A DNA stretch of 64,000 nucleotides from CAVZOY01 sp963777095 (GTDB lineage: Bacteria > Actinomycetota > Actinomycetes > Mycobacteriales > Geodermatophilaceae): positions 1,178,001 through 1,242,000 of the forward strand of contig CAVZOY010000006.1 in NCBI GenBank assembly GCA_963777095.1, in the 5' to 3' direction. This document shows positions 11,128 to 20,385 of the stretch, one piece after another; the first letter of the stretch is position 1; each line of letters opens with the position of its first letter. The position numbers and the translations under genes were made by a program. Below the pieces are notes generated by a model. It saw only the letters and a list, made by a program, of their open reading frames with translations, had not been told where the DNA came from and searched no databases.

Positions 11128-13564
11128 ATGGACGAGCGCGACGACGATCGGCCCGAGCTCTTCGTCGGCATCGCCCGTTCCCCGCGCCCCGGCCTCGCGC
11201 GGACCCTGCTCAAGCTGGCGCTCACGGTCGCGGTCGCCGGCGACCCTCGTCGCCGGGCTGCTGCTGCCGTGGGTGGGCGGCCCCGCCGTCGCGGCCCAGC
11301 AGTCCACCAGCCTCCTGGGCGACCCGCCCACCGAGCTCACCGACGACCAGCCGGCGGGCAACACCGTCGTGCTCGCCGCCGACGGCACGCCGATCACCTA
11401 CTTCTACGACGAGAACCGCCGGCCGGTCGCGTCCGAGGCGATCGCCGACGTCATGAAGGACGCGGTCGTCGCCATCGAGGACGCCCGCTTCTACGAGCAC
11501 AACGGCCTGGACGTGCAGGGCACCGCCCGTGCGCTGGTGAAGAACATCGTGGCCGGCGCCGTCGAGGAGGGCGGCTCGACGCTGACCCAGCAGCTGGTCA
11601 AGCAGACCCTGCTGCAGACGGCCGCGACCACCGAGGACGGGCAGGCGGCGATCGAGCGCTCCGTGGCCCGCAAGCTGCGCGAGGCGCGGCTCGCCCTGGC
11701 GCTCGAGGACCTCTACACCAAGGACGAGCTGCTCACCCGCTACCTCAACATCGTCTACTTCGGGCGCAACGCCTACGGCGTCCAGTCCGCCGCCCGCGCC
11801 TTCTTCGGCGTCGACGCCGCCGAGCTGACGCTGCCGCAGGCCGCCCTGCTCGCCGGCATCATCCAGAGCCCGTCGGACCACGACCCGTTCGTCGAGCCCG
11901 AGAGCGCGACCGCGCGCCGCAACCTGGTGCTCGACCGCATGGCCGACCAGGGCCACGTCAGCCGGACCGAGGCGACCGCAGGCGCAGGCCGCACCGCTCG
12001 GCCTCGACCCGGGCAAGGCGCCGCGGCGCGGCTGCGTGCAGGCAGTGGTCGGCGCCTACGTCTGCGACTTCGTGCAGTGGTACGTCACGCAGGAGCTGGG
12101 GATCTCTCAGCAGGAGCTCGAGCACGGCGGCTACACGATCCGCACGACGCTCGACGTCGATCTGCAGAAGTCCGGCGACCGCGCCGTCCTGCAGACCCTC
12201 GACATGGGTCAGTCGCTGGCCGGCATGTTCACGGCGGTCGAACCGGGCACCGGCCACCTGCTCGCCATGAGCGTCAACCGGCAGTTCGGCTTCGACCGCA
12301 GCGACAGGACGCAGGAGTCGTACAACCTGTTCCGAGCGCCGAGCCGCGGTGCGGGGTCGACCTACAAGGTCTTCGTCGCCGCCGCCGCGCTGGCCCGCGG
12401 CTACTCGACCGGCTACACGCTGACGACGTCGAACCCGTACACGTCCCGCGTCTACACGGGCGAGTGCCCCGGCGGTACCTACTGCGTCGAGAACGCGGGC
12501 ACCTATCGCTCCACGCTGGACATGACGACGGCGCTGTACCAGTCGTCCAACACCTACTTCCTCGCCCTCGAGGACGCCCTCGGCAGCGTCGAGGAGCCGG
12601 TGCGGATGGCCGAGGCCATGGGGCTCTACCAGTTCGGCCCCGAGGGCCTGGCCGACCGGACGGTCGAGGAGGAGCGCGGCTCGTTCACCTTCGGCCCGGA
12701 CGCCACCAGCCCTCTCGGCCTGGCCGCCGCCTACTCCACGCTCGCGGCCGGCGGCACGCAGTGCGACGTCGTCCCGGTGACCGAGATCCTCGACCGCAAC
12801 GGCGACCCCGTCCTCGGCGAGGACGGAAAGCCCCTGGCCGGCGGGGACCGCTGCACCGAGGAGGCGATCCCGCCCGGCGTCGCGAACACGCTCAACCAGA
12901 TGCTGCGCAAGGACGTCGAGCCCGGCTACGGAGGGCAGACCGGCTGGCGGGCCTACGTGCCCGGCCACCAGATCGCCGGTAAGACCGGGACGACGCAGGA
13001 GAACGTGTCGGTGGCCTTCGTCGGTTACACACCGGAGATCGCGGCCAGCGTGATGGTGCTCAATCCCAAGCGCAAGGAGGACGTCGGCGGATTCGGCGGC
13101 GGCAAGGGCGCCACGATCTGGCACGACGCGATGGCGCCGATCCTGGACGCCCGCGGCAGCAGCGACTTCGCGCCGGCCGACCCGGAGGTCGAGCGCGGTG
13201 ACACGGTTCCGGTCCCGAGGTGTTCCGGGGTCAGCGCCTGCCAGGCCGCGCTGGCCGCGGCCGGCTTCGAGGTGCGCGTGTCGGAGGTCGACAGCGCCCA
13301 GGCCGCCGGCACGGTCATCGGCACGTCGCCGAGCCGCGGCGGCCGCGCCGTGCCCGGCCAGGTCGATCACGATCCTGGTGAGCAACGGCTCCGGCTACGT
13401 GCAGCCCCCGCCGTCGTCGTCCGTCCTCGGCGCCGTCGTCGTCGGTCGCGCCCACCCCGTCGTCGACCCCCACCCCGACGCCGACCCCGACACCGACCCC
13501 CACGCCGACACCGACGCCCACCACGACGACGCCGGCGGGACCGCTGCTCAGGTCGCCGGACTGA
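11128..13564 (+). CDS. Bifunctional class A penicillin-binding protein with PASTA domain, four frameshifts
   Basis: Polymerises lipid II and crosslinks peptidoglycan at the outer membrane face. About 810 residues after removing insertions near 11240, 11981, 13364 and 13425. Order: short cytoplasmic N-terminus, one membrane helix (TLVAGLLLPWVGG), GT51 domain (EDARFYEHNGLD, GGSTLTQQLVKQ, YLNIVYFGRNAYGVQSA), and transpeptidase with SxxK in GAGSTYKVF, SxN in YQSSNTYF and KTGTT. Then a PASTA domain (VPRCSGVSACQAALAAAGF) and a roughly 35-residue tail of Thr-Pro repeats. Its stop lies inside the 3' end of the convergent YihY gene (17-base overlap). Confidence 0.9.
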
Positions 13565-14417
13565 CCCCGGCCGACCGGGGCCCGGCGAGCAGCTCGTCCA
13601 GCGCCTGGGTCGTCAGCCAGCCGAAGATCAGCACGACGTGCAGGGCGAACAGCCACAGGCCGATCGCGACGACGCCTCCGACCACGTCGAGGCCGCCGAA
13701 GGGTGCGCCGAGGTCCAGCGGCAGCGCGAGGAACAGCACGAATCCCTGGAGGAAGCCAGACAGGCAGGCGGCGGTGAACAGCGCCCCCACGACCAACGCC
13801 GGCCAGCCGACCTTCACCGCGCCGACGACGCGGAATCCCCAGGCCAGGGGGATCGTCAGCCCGGCGAGCACCGAGTAGAAGCCCACGGCGATCCGGCCGA
13901 CGGTCGCTCCGGCGCCGCCCTGCTCGGCCAGCGCGGCCATCGCGTCGGCGGCCAGCAGCAGCGGGTACAGCGTGACCGGGGCGATCAGCAGCAGCGGCAG
14001 CGCCGCGAGCCGGCCGCGCCAGGCCGTGAACGCCTCCTCGCGGCGGCTGAACCGCAGCAGCGCACGGCGCAGGCCCTCGCCGTACAGGCTCATGGGCAGC
14101 AGGGCCAGCAGCACTCCCCAGCCGTTCAGCGCCACGCCGACGTCGACCAGTTGCCCGACGGCCGCCGGAGCCCCGGCCCCCTCAGGGAACAGGGACGCGA
14201 GCCGCTCGCCGAGGGCGCGCACCTCCTGCGGCGAGGTGAGCGCCGCGGTCAGCGACAGGGCCAGGAGCAGCAGGGGGACGACGGCGATCCCGGCGTAGAA
14301 GGTGAGTCCCGCGGCGATGAGCGCGAGGTCCCGCCCGTGCAGCCGCGTGCGCACGCCGGCTCCCAGGGCGCGGAGCGAGACGCGGCGCCCTCCCCGTCGT
14401 CCGCTCACCGGGTCCAT
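13548..14417 (-). CDS. YihY/BrkB family inner-membrane protein
   Basis: 289 residues with about six membrane helices. Family markers are the N-terminal RDLALIAAGLTFYAGIAVVPLLLLA block and the later VVGAVKVGWPALVVGALFTA and GWLTTQALDELL segments. The family was once misnamed ribonuclease BN; its role is uncertain, possibly transport. The last 17 bases overlap the PBP coding region on the other strand. Confidence 0.88.
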   Translation of the reverse strand: MDPVSGRRGGRRVSLRALGAGVRTRLHGRDLALIAAGLTFYAGIAVVPLLLLALSLTAALTSPQEVRALGERLASLFPEGAGAPAAVGQLVDVGVALNGWGVLLALLPMSLYGEGLRRALLRFSRREEAFTAWRGRLAALPLLLIAPVTLYPLLLAADAMAALAEQGGAGATVGRIAVGFYSVLAGLTIPLAWGFRVVGAVKVGWPALVVGALFTAACLSGFLQGFVLFLALPLDLGAPFGGLDVVGGVVAIGLWLFALHVVLIFGWLTTQALDELLAGPRSAGVSPAT

Positions 14418-14468
14418 GTCACCAGATCGCCGCCCGGCCCGCCGCGCAGCGGGCCGGGCGGCCCGGCG

Positions 14469-16043
14469 TCAGCGCGGGTCGAGCAGGTGCCGGGCGGCCG
14501 CGTAGCCGCCCAGCCCGCTGACCGCACCGCCGCGGACGGTGCCGCCGGACGAGGCCGAGACGATCCGCGGGAACGACGTCGCGACGCCCCAGGTACCGAC
14601 CTCGTCGGGCGTCTCGGCGACCGGCCAGGCGAGGTCGCCGTGGAAGATGTGCCCGCCCGGCATGGCCAGCGACGCCTCCACGTCGACCGGCGAGGCGGCC
14701 TGCAGGCACGGCCGACCGTGCGCGTCGCGGGCCAGGCAGTCGAGCAGCGGCTCCTCGAGGTGGGCGTCGATCTGCGCCAGCACCCGCCGCACCGCCTCGT
14801 CGCGGATGCCGTCGGGGTCGGCGCGGTACAGCTCGGCCGGCGTGTGCAGGCCGAACAGGGTGAGCGTCTGGTAGCCGGCCTCGCGCTCGGCCGGCCCGAG
14901 CACCGACGGGTCGGTCAGCGAGTGGCAGTAGACCTCGAACGGGATCACGTCGGGCAGCCGTCCCGCGACGGCCTGCGCGTACGCGGCGTCGATCTGGGAG
15001 GCGGCCTCGTCGACGTGGCAGGTGCCGGCGAAGGCGGTCTCCGGGTCGGCGCCCGAGCGCAGCCGCGGCAGCCGGGCCAGCACCATGTTGATCTTCAGCT
15101 GCGAGCCCGACGGCGCCGGTCCGGGGTCGGTGCCGGTCAGGGCCGCCAGCACGGTCGGGGCGGCGCCGGCGACCACGACGCCGGCATCGACGCCGTGCTC
15201 GCGGCCGTCGCCGTCGGTCCAGGTGACGCCGACGCCGTCCGGTCGGGGGTCGAGGGCCGTGACCGTCGCCCGCGTGACCAGCTCCGCCCCGTGCGTGCGC
15301 GCGGCCAGCGCCATGGCCCCGCTGACGGCGCCCATCCCGCCGACCGGCACCCGCCACTGCCCGGTGCCGTTGCCGATCAGGTGGTACAGGAAGCACCGGC
15401 CGGCCAGGCCGTCGGCGGCATGGACGTCGGCGAACGTGCCGATGAGCCCGTCGGTCAGCGCGACGCCGCGGACGACGTCGTGCCGCAGGTGATCGGCGAC
15501 GACCTCGGCGAGCGGGCGCTCCCGCAGGTCGTGCCAGAGTGCGGGGTCGCGGAGCCGTCGGTCGAGGTCGCCGGCAGCGGGCAGCGGCTCGGTGAGCGTG
15601 GGCGCGAGGTCCTCGGCCAGCGTGGCGAGCCGGCCGTAGAAGCGGCGCCAGCCGTCGAGCTCGGCGTCCGACCCCGTGAGGTCGCGGAACGAGGCGGCGG
15701 TCGCCGGCCCCTCGTCGCGCTCGACGAGCAGGCCGCCCGGCCGGCCGCCGGTGGTCGTCGCCGTCCAGGAGGCGACCGCGCGGTCCCGCAGGGTCACCTC
15801 GAGCCCGAGGTCGGCGACGATCCGGTCGGGCAGCAGGCTCACCAGGTACGAGTACGCCGAGAGGCGGACGTCGACGCCGTCGAAGACCCGACGGCTGATG
15901 GCGGCCCCGCCCACCTGGTCGGCCCGCTCCAGCACGAGCACCGACCAGCCGGCGCGGGCCAGGTAGGCCGCCGCGACGAGACCGTTGTGGCCGCCACCGA
16001 CGACGACGGCGTCGTAGCGGGTCGCGGGAGGGGAGGAGGTCAC
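14469..16043 (-). CDS. Phytoene-desaturase-like FAD-dependent oxidoreductase
   Basis: About 524 residues from a GTG at 16043 (VTSSPPATRYDAVVVGGG). The reading frame extends further upstream to 16154, but the Rossmann motif starts here. The dinucleotide-binding motif is VVVGGGHNGLVAAAYLARAG with LVLERADQVGGAA following. The middle matches CrtI/retinol-saturase-like oxidoreductases (LIGTFADVHAADGLAGRCF, VPVGGMGAVSGAMA). The C-terminal FAD-binding signature is VSGLGGYAAARHLL. The group covers carotenoid desaturases and related amine-oxidase-fold enzymes; no carotenoid cluster surrounds it, so the substrate is open. Confidence 0.8.
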   Translation of the reverse strand: MTSSPPATRYDAVVVGGGHNGLVAAAYLARAGWSVLVLERADQVGGAAISRRVFDGVDVRLSAYSYLVSLLPDRIVADLGLEVTLRDRAVASWTATTTGGRPGGLLVERDEGPATAASFRDLTGSDAELDGWRRFYGRLATLAEDLAPTLTEPLPAAGDLDRRLRDPALWHDLRERPLAEVVADHLRHDVVRGVALTDGLIGTFADVHAADGLAGRCFLYHLIGNGTGQWRVPVGGMGAVSGAMALAARTHGAELVTRATVTALDPRPDGVGVTWTDGDGREHGVDAGVVVAGAAPTVLAALTGTDPGPAPSGSQLKINMVLARLPRLRSGADPETAFAGTCHVDEAASQIDAAYAQAVAGRLPDVIPFEVYCHSLTDPSVLGPAEREAGYQTLTLFGLHTPAELYRADPDGIRDEAVRRVLAQIDAHLEEPLLDCLARDAHGRPCLQAASPVDVEASLAMPGGHIFHGDLAWPVAETPDEVGTWGVATSFPRIVSASSGGTVRGGAVSGLGGYAAARHLLDPR

Positions 16044-16174
16044 GCGGCGGAACGTACCGGGCCGCCGCGGACCGTCGTCCCGCAGGACGTCGGACGTCCG
16101 GGGCGGACGGGTCCTTCTCACACCGCGGTGGGGCTGCGCAAGCGGGTGTGACAAATGTGGCGATGGATCGACGA

Positions 16175-16207
16175 ATTACGTCTTTGTCATTGTCACGGGT
16201 CGATAAC
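16175..16207 (+). promoter_or_regulatory. Two MtrA-like 5-6-5 direct-repeat boxes upstream of the NlpC/P60 gene
   Basis: ATTAC-N6-GTCAT (16175-16190) and GTCAC-N6-ATAAC (16192-16207) form two GTNAC-like half-site pairs with 11-base periodicity, one base apart. The response regulator MtrA is known to control cell-wall hydrolases of this class in actinobacteria and to bind such direct repeats. That MtrA binds here is inference; the repeats themselves are directly visible. Confidence 0.45.
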
Positions 16208-16266
16208 GCCCCTTACGGTGTGTGTGCCCAAGGGGGCGTTGAGTCACCGAACCAGGTGACGACCCG
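16196..16266 (+). promoter_or_regulatory. Three-stem fold in the long leader of the NlpC/P60 gene
   Basis: A closing stem CGGGTC/GACCCG (16196-16201 with 16261-16266) encloses two perfect hairpins: AACGCCCC/GGGGCGTT (16205-16212 with 16233-16240) and GTCACC/GGTGAC (16243-16248 with 16255-16260). This makes a compact three-way junction of 71 bases, ending 85 bases before the ATG. NlpC/P60 genes in actinobacteria often carry c-di-AMP (ydaO) riboswitches, but I do not see a clear ydaO consensus. The fold partly overlaps the direct repeats, so a DNA-level role is an alternative. Confidence 0.35.
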
Positions 16267-16351
16267 AGGGTGCTCGTCGAGCCGACCGGCTCCGCAACGT
16301 TGCGTCCCCCGGTCGCCCTTCCCCACGGACGAAACGGAGCGCCGCCGCACC

Positions 16352-17425
16352 ATGGCGACCCCCCTCGCGCAGCCCCGCACCGCGGATGCCCGCCCCGCCC
16401 CCCGCCGCTCGCTGCGGCGTGCCGCCCTGGTCCTCGCCGCCGTTCTCGGCGTCCTGGTGCCCGCGCTGCCGTCGTCCGCCGAGGAGCCGACGACCTCGGC
16501 CGAGGCCGCGGCCCTGGTCGCGGCCAAGGGCCACGAGCTCGAGGTGGTCACCGAGCAGTTCAACGAGGCCCGGGAGAAGCTGAAGGCGCAGCAGGCGGCC
16601 GCCCAGGAGGCCGCGAAGGAGCTCGAGCAGGCTCAGGCCGCGCTGGCGAAGACCCAGAAGGCCGTGCGAGGCATCGCGCGCAGCGCGTTCACCGGCGAGG
16701 GGCTGTCCACCTTCTCCGCGATGATGACCAGCGACTCGGCCGACCAGTTCGTCGACCGCATGGGCGTCCTGCAGATGGTGGCCGGCCACCAGAACGAGCT
16801 GCTCGACGCGGCCGCCGCCGCGAACGTGACCGCGGCGCAGGCGACGGCGACGGCCGAGCAGGCCGCCGGGGCCGCCCAGCAGACCTACGACAAGGTCGCC
16901 GCGCAGCAGGCCGCGCTCGAGAGCCAGATCGCCGAGTACCGGGCGATCTACGACGCGCTCTCCGCCGAGGAGAAGCAGGCGGCCGTCGCGGCGGCGGCCC
17001 ACGACGACCGCGCCAGCCGCGACGACCGCACCGACAGCGAGCCGTTCTCCTCGACCGTGGTGGCCAGCAGCGAGGCGGCGCAGATCGCCGTCGACACCGC
17101 GATGGCCCAGCGCGGCAAGCCCTACGTGTGGGCCGCCGAGGGTCCCGACTCCTACGACTGCTCCGGCCTCATGCTCTACGCCTACGCCCAGGCAGGCATC
17201 AGCCTGCCGCACTCCAGCGCCATGCAGTCGCAGATGGGCAGCCCGGTCTCGCGTTCGGAGCTGCAGCCCGGCGACCTGGTGTTCTTCTACAGCCCGGTGA
17301 GCCACGTCGGCATGTACGTCGGCAACGGCAACATGGTGCACGCGCCGACCTTCGGCGACGTCGTCAAGGTCGCGAGCATCGACGCCATGGGCTCCTACAG
17401 CCACGCCATGCGCATCGCGGGCTGA
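16352..17425 (+). CDS. Secreted NlpC/P60 (C40) peptidoglycan endopeptidase
   Basis: 357 residues from ATG 16352; the frame is open further upstream but only this start gives a signal peptide (RRSLRRAALVLAAVLGVLVPALPSSA). Residues 45-225 are a Gln/Ala-rich coiled coil. The C-terminal domain has catalytic Cys270 in YDCSGLM, His318 in SHVGMY and His330 in MVHAPTF. It cleaves the D-Glu to diaminopimelate bond of the stem peptide, like RipA-type hydrolases, and acts outside the membrane. The 200-300-base upstream region carries repeats and structure suggesting tight regulation. Confidence 0.92.
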   Translation: MATPLAQPRTADARPAPRRSLRRAALVLAAVLGVLVPALPSSAEEPTTSAEAAALVAAKGHELEVVTEQFNEAREKLKAQQAAAQEAAKELEQAQAALAKTQKAVRGIARSAFTGEGLSTFSAMMTSDSADQFVDRMGVLQMVAGHQNELLDAAAAANVTAAQATATAEQAAGAAQQTYDKVAAQQAALESQIAEYRAIYDALSAEEKQAAVAAAAHDDRASRDDRTDSEPFSSTVVASSEAAQIAVDTAMAQRGKPYVWAAEGPDSYDCSGLMLYAYAQAGISLPHSSAMQSQMGSPVSRSELQPGDLVFFYSPVSHVGMYVGNGNMVHAPTFGDVVKVASIDAMGSYSHAMRIAG

Positions 17426-17439
17426 TCCCGGACGCGGCG

Positions 17440-17988
17440 TCACGGCGCGGTCACCTGCTGGAGCAGCCCCCAGACGTAGACCGTGCGGACGCCGCCGGGC
17501 AGGTGCACCTCCCAGCGCGTCGGCACCTCGGGGTCCACGCTGCGCGCCCCCGGCAGGTCGACGACGTCGTCGAGCACGTGCTCCCAGACCAGCAGGTCGC
17601 CGGGCCGGGCGGGCGGCACCGGTGACCCCGGTGCGCGGGTCAGCTGCTCGTGCAGCACCGAGCTGCCCGGGATGCCGAGCGCCTCCCAGCGCAGGTGCGG
17701 CCAGAGGGGCAGTGGCCAGCGGCGGAGCTGGACCGCGAGGTCGCCGACCATCCGGTCCTCCACCTCCTCCGGCGGGCCGAGCACCGCCGTCCGCAGGGCC
17801 AGGCCGCGGGGCGCCCGCGGCACGTGGTGCAGGGCCCGCCAGCGGCGGTGCGCCTCGCGCGCCTCGGCGCGGGTGGCGTGCAGGCGGGGGAGGGCCTCGG
17901 CAACGAGGTCCGGCCGGAGGTCGGCCATGCGACGCAGCAGGACGAGGCAGAACTCCCGCCGCGCCAGCCCTCGCACCTTCGGAACCAT
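17440..17988 (-). CDS. Hypothetical protein
   Basis: 182 residues from the ATG whose complement is at 17986-17988 (MVPKVRGLARREFCLVLLRR). The protein is Arg-, Leu- and Pro-rich with repeated Trp residues and ends VHLPGGVRTVYVWGLLQQV. No signal peptide or membrane segment, and no domain recognised. It is divergent from the gene at 18004 with only 15 bases between starts, so they share a promoter region. Confidence 0.6.
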   Translation of the reverse strand: MVPKVRGLARREFCLVLLRRMADLRPDLVAEALPRLHATRAEAREAHRRWRALHHVPRAPRGLALRTAVLGPPEEVEDRMVGDLAVQLRRWPLPLWPHLRWEALGIPGSSVLHEQLTRAPGSPVPPARPGDLLVWEHVLDDVVDLPGARSVDPEVPTRWEVHLPGGVRTVYVWGLLQQVTAP

Positions 17989-18003
17989 GCCACCATTCCC
18001 GCC

Positions 18004-18570
18004 GTGCTCATCCCGCCGGCGACCGCGCACGGGATCGCCGACGGGTCGATCACGCTGGCCTTTCGCCGGTGGGACCGGCCGCGCATGCGTCCGGGCAGCA
18101 CCCAGCGCACCGTCGCCGGTGTCGTAGCGGTGACCACGGTCGAGCCGGTCGATCCGGAGCTGCTGACCGAGGACGACGCGACCCGGGCCGGCACCCGATC
18201 GCTCGCCGAGCTGCGCCGGCTGCTCGATCGCCGGGACGGCGCGCACGTCTACCGGATGGAGGTCCGCCTCGCCGGCGCCGACCCCCGGGTCGCCCTCCGC
18301 GAGCGCACGAAGGTCACCGAGGCCGAACGCAGGGACATCGACGCCCGGCTCGACCGCATGGACTCCGCCCGCGGCATGCCGTGGACCCGCGAGGTGCTGC
18401 GGCTCATCGCGGCCCGGCCCGGTGTCCGGGCGCCCGATCTCGCCGCGAGCCTGGGCAGGGAGACGCTGCCGTTCAAGCGCGACGTCCGAAAGCTCAAGGA
18501 GCTCGGGCTGACCTGCAGCCTGCCCGTCGGGTACGAGATCTCACATCGCGGACGGGCCTACCTCGGCTGA
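18004..18570 (+). CDS. ASCH-like domain protein with C-terminal winged-helix-like segment
   Basis: 188 residues from GTG 18004. The N-terminal half (HGIADGSITLAFRRWDRPRM, then VVAVTTVEPVDPELLTEDDA) resembles ASCH/PUA-like beta-barrels that bind RNA or modified nucleotides. The last 70 residues (TREVLRLIAARPGVRAPDLA, then RDVRKLKELGL) look like a winged helix. The combination suggests nucleic-acid binding; the function is not established. Confidence 0.6.
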   Translation: MLIPPATAHGIADGSITLAFRRWDRPRMRPGSTQRTVAGVVAVTTVEPVDPELLTEDDATRAGTRSLAELRRLLDRRDGAHVYRMEVRLAGADPRVALRERTKVTEAERRDIDARLDRMDSARGMPWTREVLRLIAARPGVRAPDLAASLGRETLPFKRDVRKLKELGLTCSLPVGYEISHRGRAYLG

Positions 18571-18591
18571 CGGATCAGGGAGGATCGGGGG

Positions 18592-18930
18592 GTGAATCCT
18601 GCTGCCGTCGCTCCCGTCTTCCGCGCCGTCGCCGTCGCCGAGGCCCTCTCCTGGATCGGTCTGCTCGCGGGCATGTACGTCAAGCGCGTGCTGGGCACCT
18701 CGGAGGTCGGCGTCCAGGTCTTCGGGCCGATCCACGGCGCGGTCTTCGTCGCCTACGTCGTCGTGGCCGTTCTCGCCGCCCGCGTGCTGGGCTGGTCGCG
18801 GGGCACGACGCTGCTGGCCCTGGCCGCGGCCGTTCCGCCCCTGGTCACGGTGGTGTTCGAGCGCTGGGCGAGCCGGACCGGCCGGCTGGGAGTCCGGCCT
18901 GCGGAGGCCGCCGCGTCGCCGGCTCGATAG
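18592..18930 (+). CDS. DUF3817 integral membrane protein
   Basis: 112 residues from GTG 18592 with three predicted membrane helices (FRAVAVAEALSWIGLLAGMY, VFGPIHGAVFVAYVVVAVLA, TTLLALAAAVPPLVTVVFE). The EALSWIGLL and GPIHGAVFVAY motifs are typical of DUF3817, a small actinobacterial membrane family of unknown function. It lies 21 bases after the ASCH-like gene and 11 before the serine hydrolase, so it may be in one operon. Confidence 0.85.
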   Translation: MNPAAVAPVFRAVAVAEALSWIGLLAGMYVKRVLGTSEVGVQVFGPIHGAVFVAYVVVAVLAARVLGWSRGTTLLALAAAVPPLVTVVFERWASRTGRLGVRPAEAAASPAR

Positions 18931-18941
18931 CGTCCCGGCCC

Positions 18942-20264
18942 ATGGCCGACCCCGTGCTGCCGACGACCGCCCGCGTCCTGCTCGCCCGCACCGCACGGGT
19001 GCAGCGCGACGGGCGCGCGCCCGGACTGGTCGCCGGCGTCGTCCGGGACGGCGGGCTGGCCTGGTCGGCCGGCGTGGGCGACGTGCCCGGGGAGCACACC
19101 GACGTCCAGTACCGGCTGGGCTCGATCAGCAAGACCGTGACGGCGGTGGTCGTGATGCGGCTGCGCGACGAGGGCCGGCTGCACCTCGACGACCCGCTGG
19201 AGCGGCACCTGCCGGGAACCCCCCTCGGCGACCGCACCGTCGGCCAGCTGCTCTCGCACCTGGCCGGCGCCTCGGCCGAGAGCCCCGGCGGCTGGTGGGA
19301 GCGCACGCCCGGCGGATCGCTGGACGACCTGGGCGTGGGCGGCGAGCACGTCGTCCTGGGCGCGGCCCGCCGCTTCCACTACTCGAACCTGGGCTACGGC
19401 CTGCTCGGCGAGCTCGTCGCCCGCGCGCGGGGGACGTCGTGGGCCGACGCCGTCCGCACCGAGGTGCTCGAGCCCCTCGGCATGAGCCGGACGACGCCGC
19501 GCCCCTCCGGCACCGCCGCGCAGGGGCTGGCGGTGCACCCGTGGGCGGACGTCGTCCTGACCGAGCCCGAGCACGACGCCGGCGTGATGGCCGCCGCCGG
19601 ACAGCTCTGGGCGACCCTGACCGACCTGGGCCGGTTCGCCGCCTTCCTGCTCGGCGACACCGGCGACGTGCTCGCGTCGTCGACCCTGGAGGAGATGGCC
19701 GAGCCGGCCGGCGTCGACGCCTCGGCGCCGAACTGGTCGGCCTACGGACTGGGCCTGCAGGTGCTGCGCATGGACGGGCGCACGCTGATCGGCCACGGCG
19801 GCTCGATGCCGGGCTTCCTGGCCGGCGTCTTCGTCGACCGCGACGAGCAGACCGGAGCGGTGACGCTGACCAACACCACCAGCGGGCCGGAGCCGATCGT
19901 GTTCGGCCTGCTCGCCGACCTGCGGGCGCACGAGCCGCGGGTGGTCGAGGCGTGGTCGCCGTCGCCGGCGCCGATCGACCTCTCCTCCCTGGGCGTCTGG
20001 TTCTGGGGCCCGTCGCCGGTCGTGCTGCGCGCCGTGGCCGGGGGGCTCCTGCACCTGGGGCCGATGCCCGGCCGCCCCGGACGGGCCAGCCGGTTCCGCC
20101 GGCAGGACGACGGCACGTGGGTCGGTCTCGACGGCTACTACGCCGGCGAGCGGCTGACCGTCGCCGAGGACCACCTGGACGTCGGCACCTTCGTGTTCAC
20201 CCGCACCCCGTACGACCCGGACGCCCCGGTGCCCGGCGGGGTCGACGAGCGCGGCTGGCGCTGA
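18942..20264 (+). CDS. Class C beta-lactamase-like serine hydrolase
   Basis: 440 residues from ATG 18942. The penicillin-binding/esterase fold is shown by SISK (SxxK nucleophile) in RLGSISKTVTAVVVMRL, the tyrosine motif YSN in FHYSNLGYGLLGEL, and HGG in LIGHGGSMPGFLAGVF. The C-terminal 110 residues form an extra beta-rich domain ending TFVFTRTPYDPD. No clear signal peptide, so probably cytosolic. Such enzymes act as D-aminopeptidases, esterases or beta-lactam hydrolases; the substrate is unknown. Confidence 0.88.
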   Translation: MADPVLPTTARVLLARTARVQRDGRAPGLVAGVVRDGGLAWSAGVGDVPGEHTDVQYRLGSISKTVTAVVVMRLRDEGRLHLDDPLERHLPGTPLGDRTVGQLLSHLAGASAESPGGWWERTPGGSLDDLGVGGEHVVLGAARRFHYSNLGYGLLGELVARARGTSWADAVRTEVLEPLGMSRTTPRPSGTAAQGLAVHPWADVVLTEPEHDAGVMAAAGQLWATLTDLGRFAAFLLGDTGDVLASSTLEEMAEPAGVDASAPNWSAYGLGLQVLRMDGRTLIGHGGSMPGFLAGVFVDRDEQTGAVTLTNTTSGPEPIVFGLLADLRAHEPRVVEAWSPSPAPIDLSSLGVWFWGPSPVVLRAVAGGLLHLGPMPGRPGRASRFRRQDDGTWVGLDGYYAGERLTVAEDHLDVGTFVFTRTPYDPDAPVPGGVDERGWR

Positions 20265-20282
20265 AGAGCCGCTCCACCCGAA

Positions 20283-20354
20283 GTTGATCATCGTCCGCAG
20301 GTCGCCGGCCACGCCGGTGCCGGCGTGTCACCGCGCACGCAGCCGATGATCAAC
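20283..20354. repeat. Intergenic hairpin with GTTGATCATCG/CGATGATCAAC ends and an inner stem
   Basis: The 11-base outer arms (20283-20293 and 20344-20354) are exact reverse complements. Between them CACGCCGG/CCGGCGTG (20310-20317 and 20320-20327) forms a second, tight hairpin. It sits between the convergent serine hydrolase and the 20386-20904 gene, so it could terminate both. The TGATCA core is shared with 32323-32348. Confidence 0.7.
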
Positions 20355-20385
20355 AGCGGTACCGCGGTCAGTGCACGCCGGGCAG

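Noticed and set aside
13440..13545. Dense CCGACNCC repeats that could suggest a CRISPR or microsatellite
   Set aside because: In the corrected frame they encode the Thr-Pro tail of the penicillin-binding protein; unit length and lack of spacers rule out CRISPR.
16196..16266. Purine- or c-di-GMP-type riboswitch
   Set aside because: Three stems are present but none of the conserved core or loop nucleotides of those classes can be matched.
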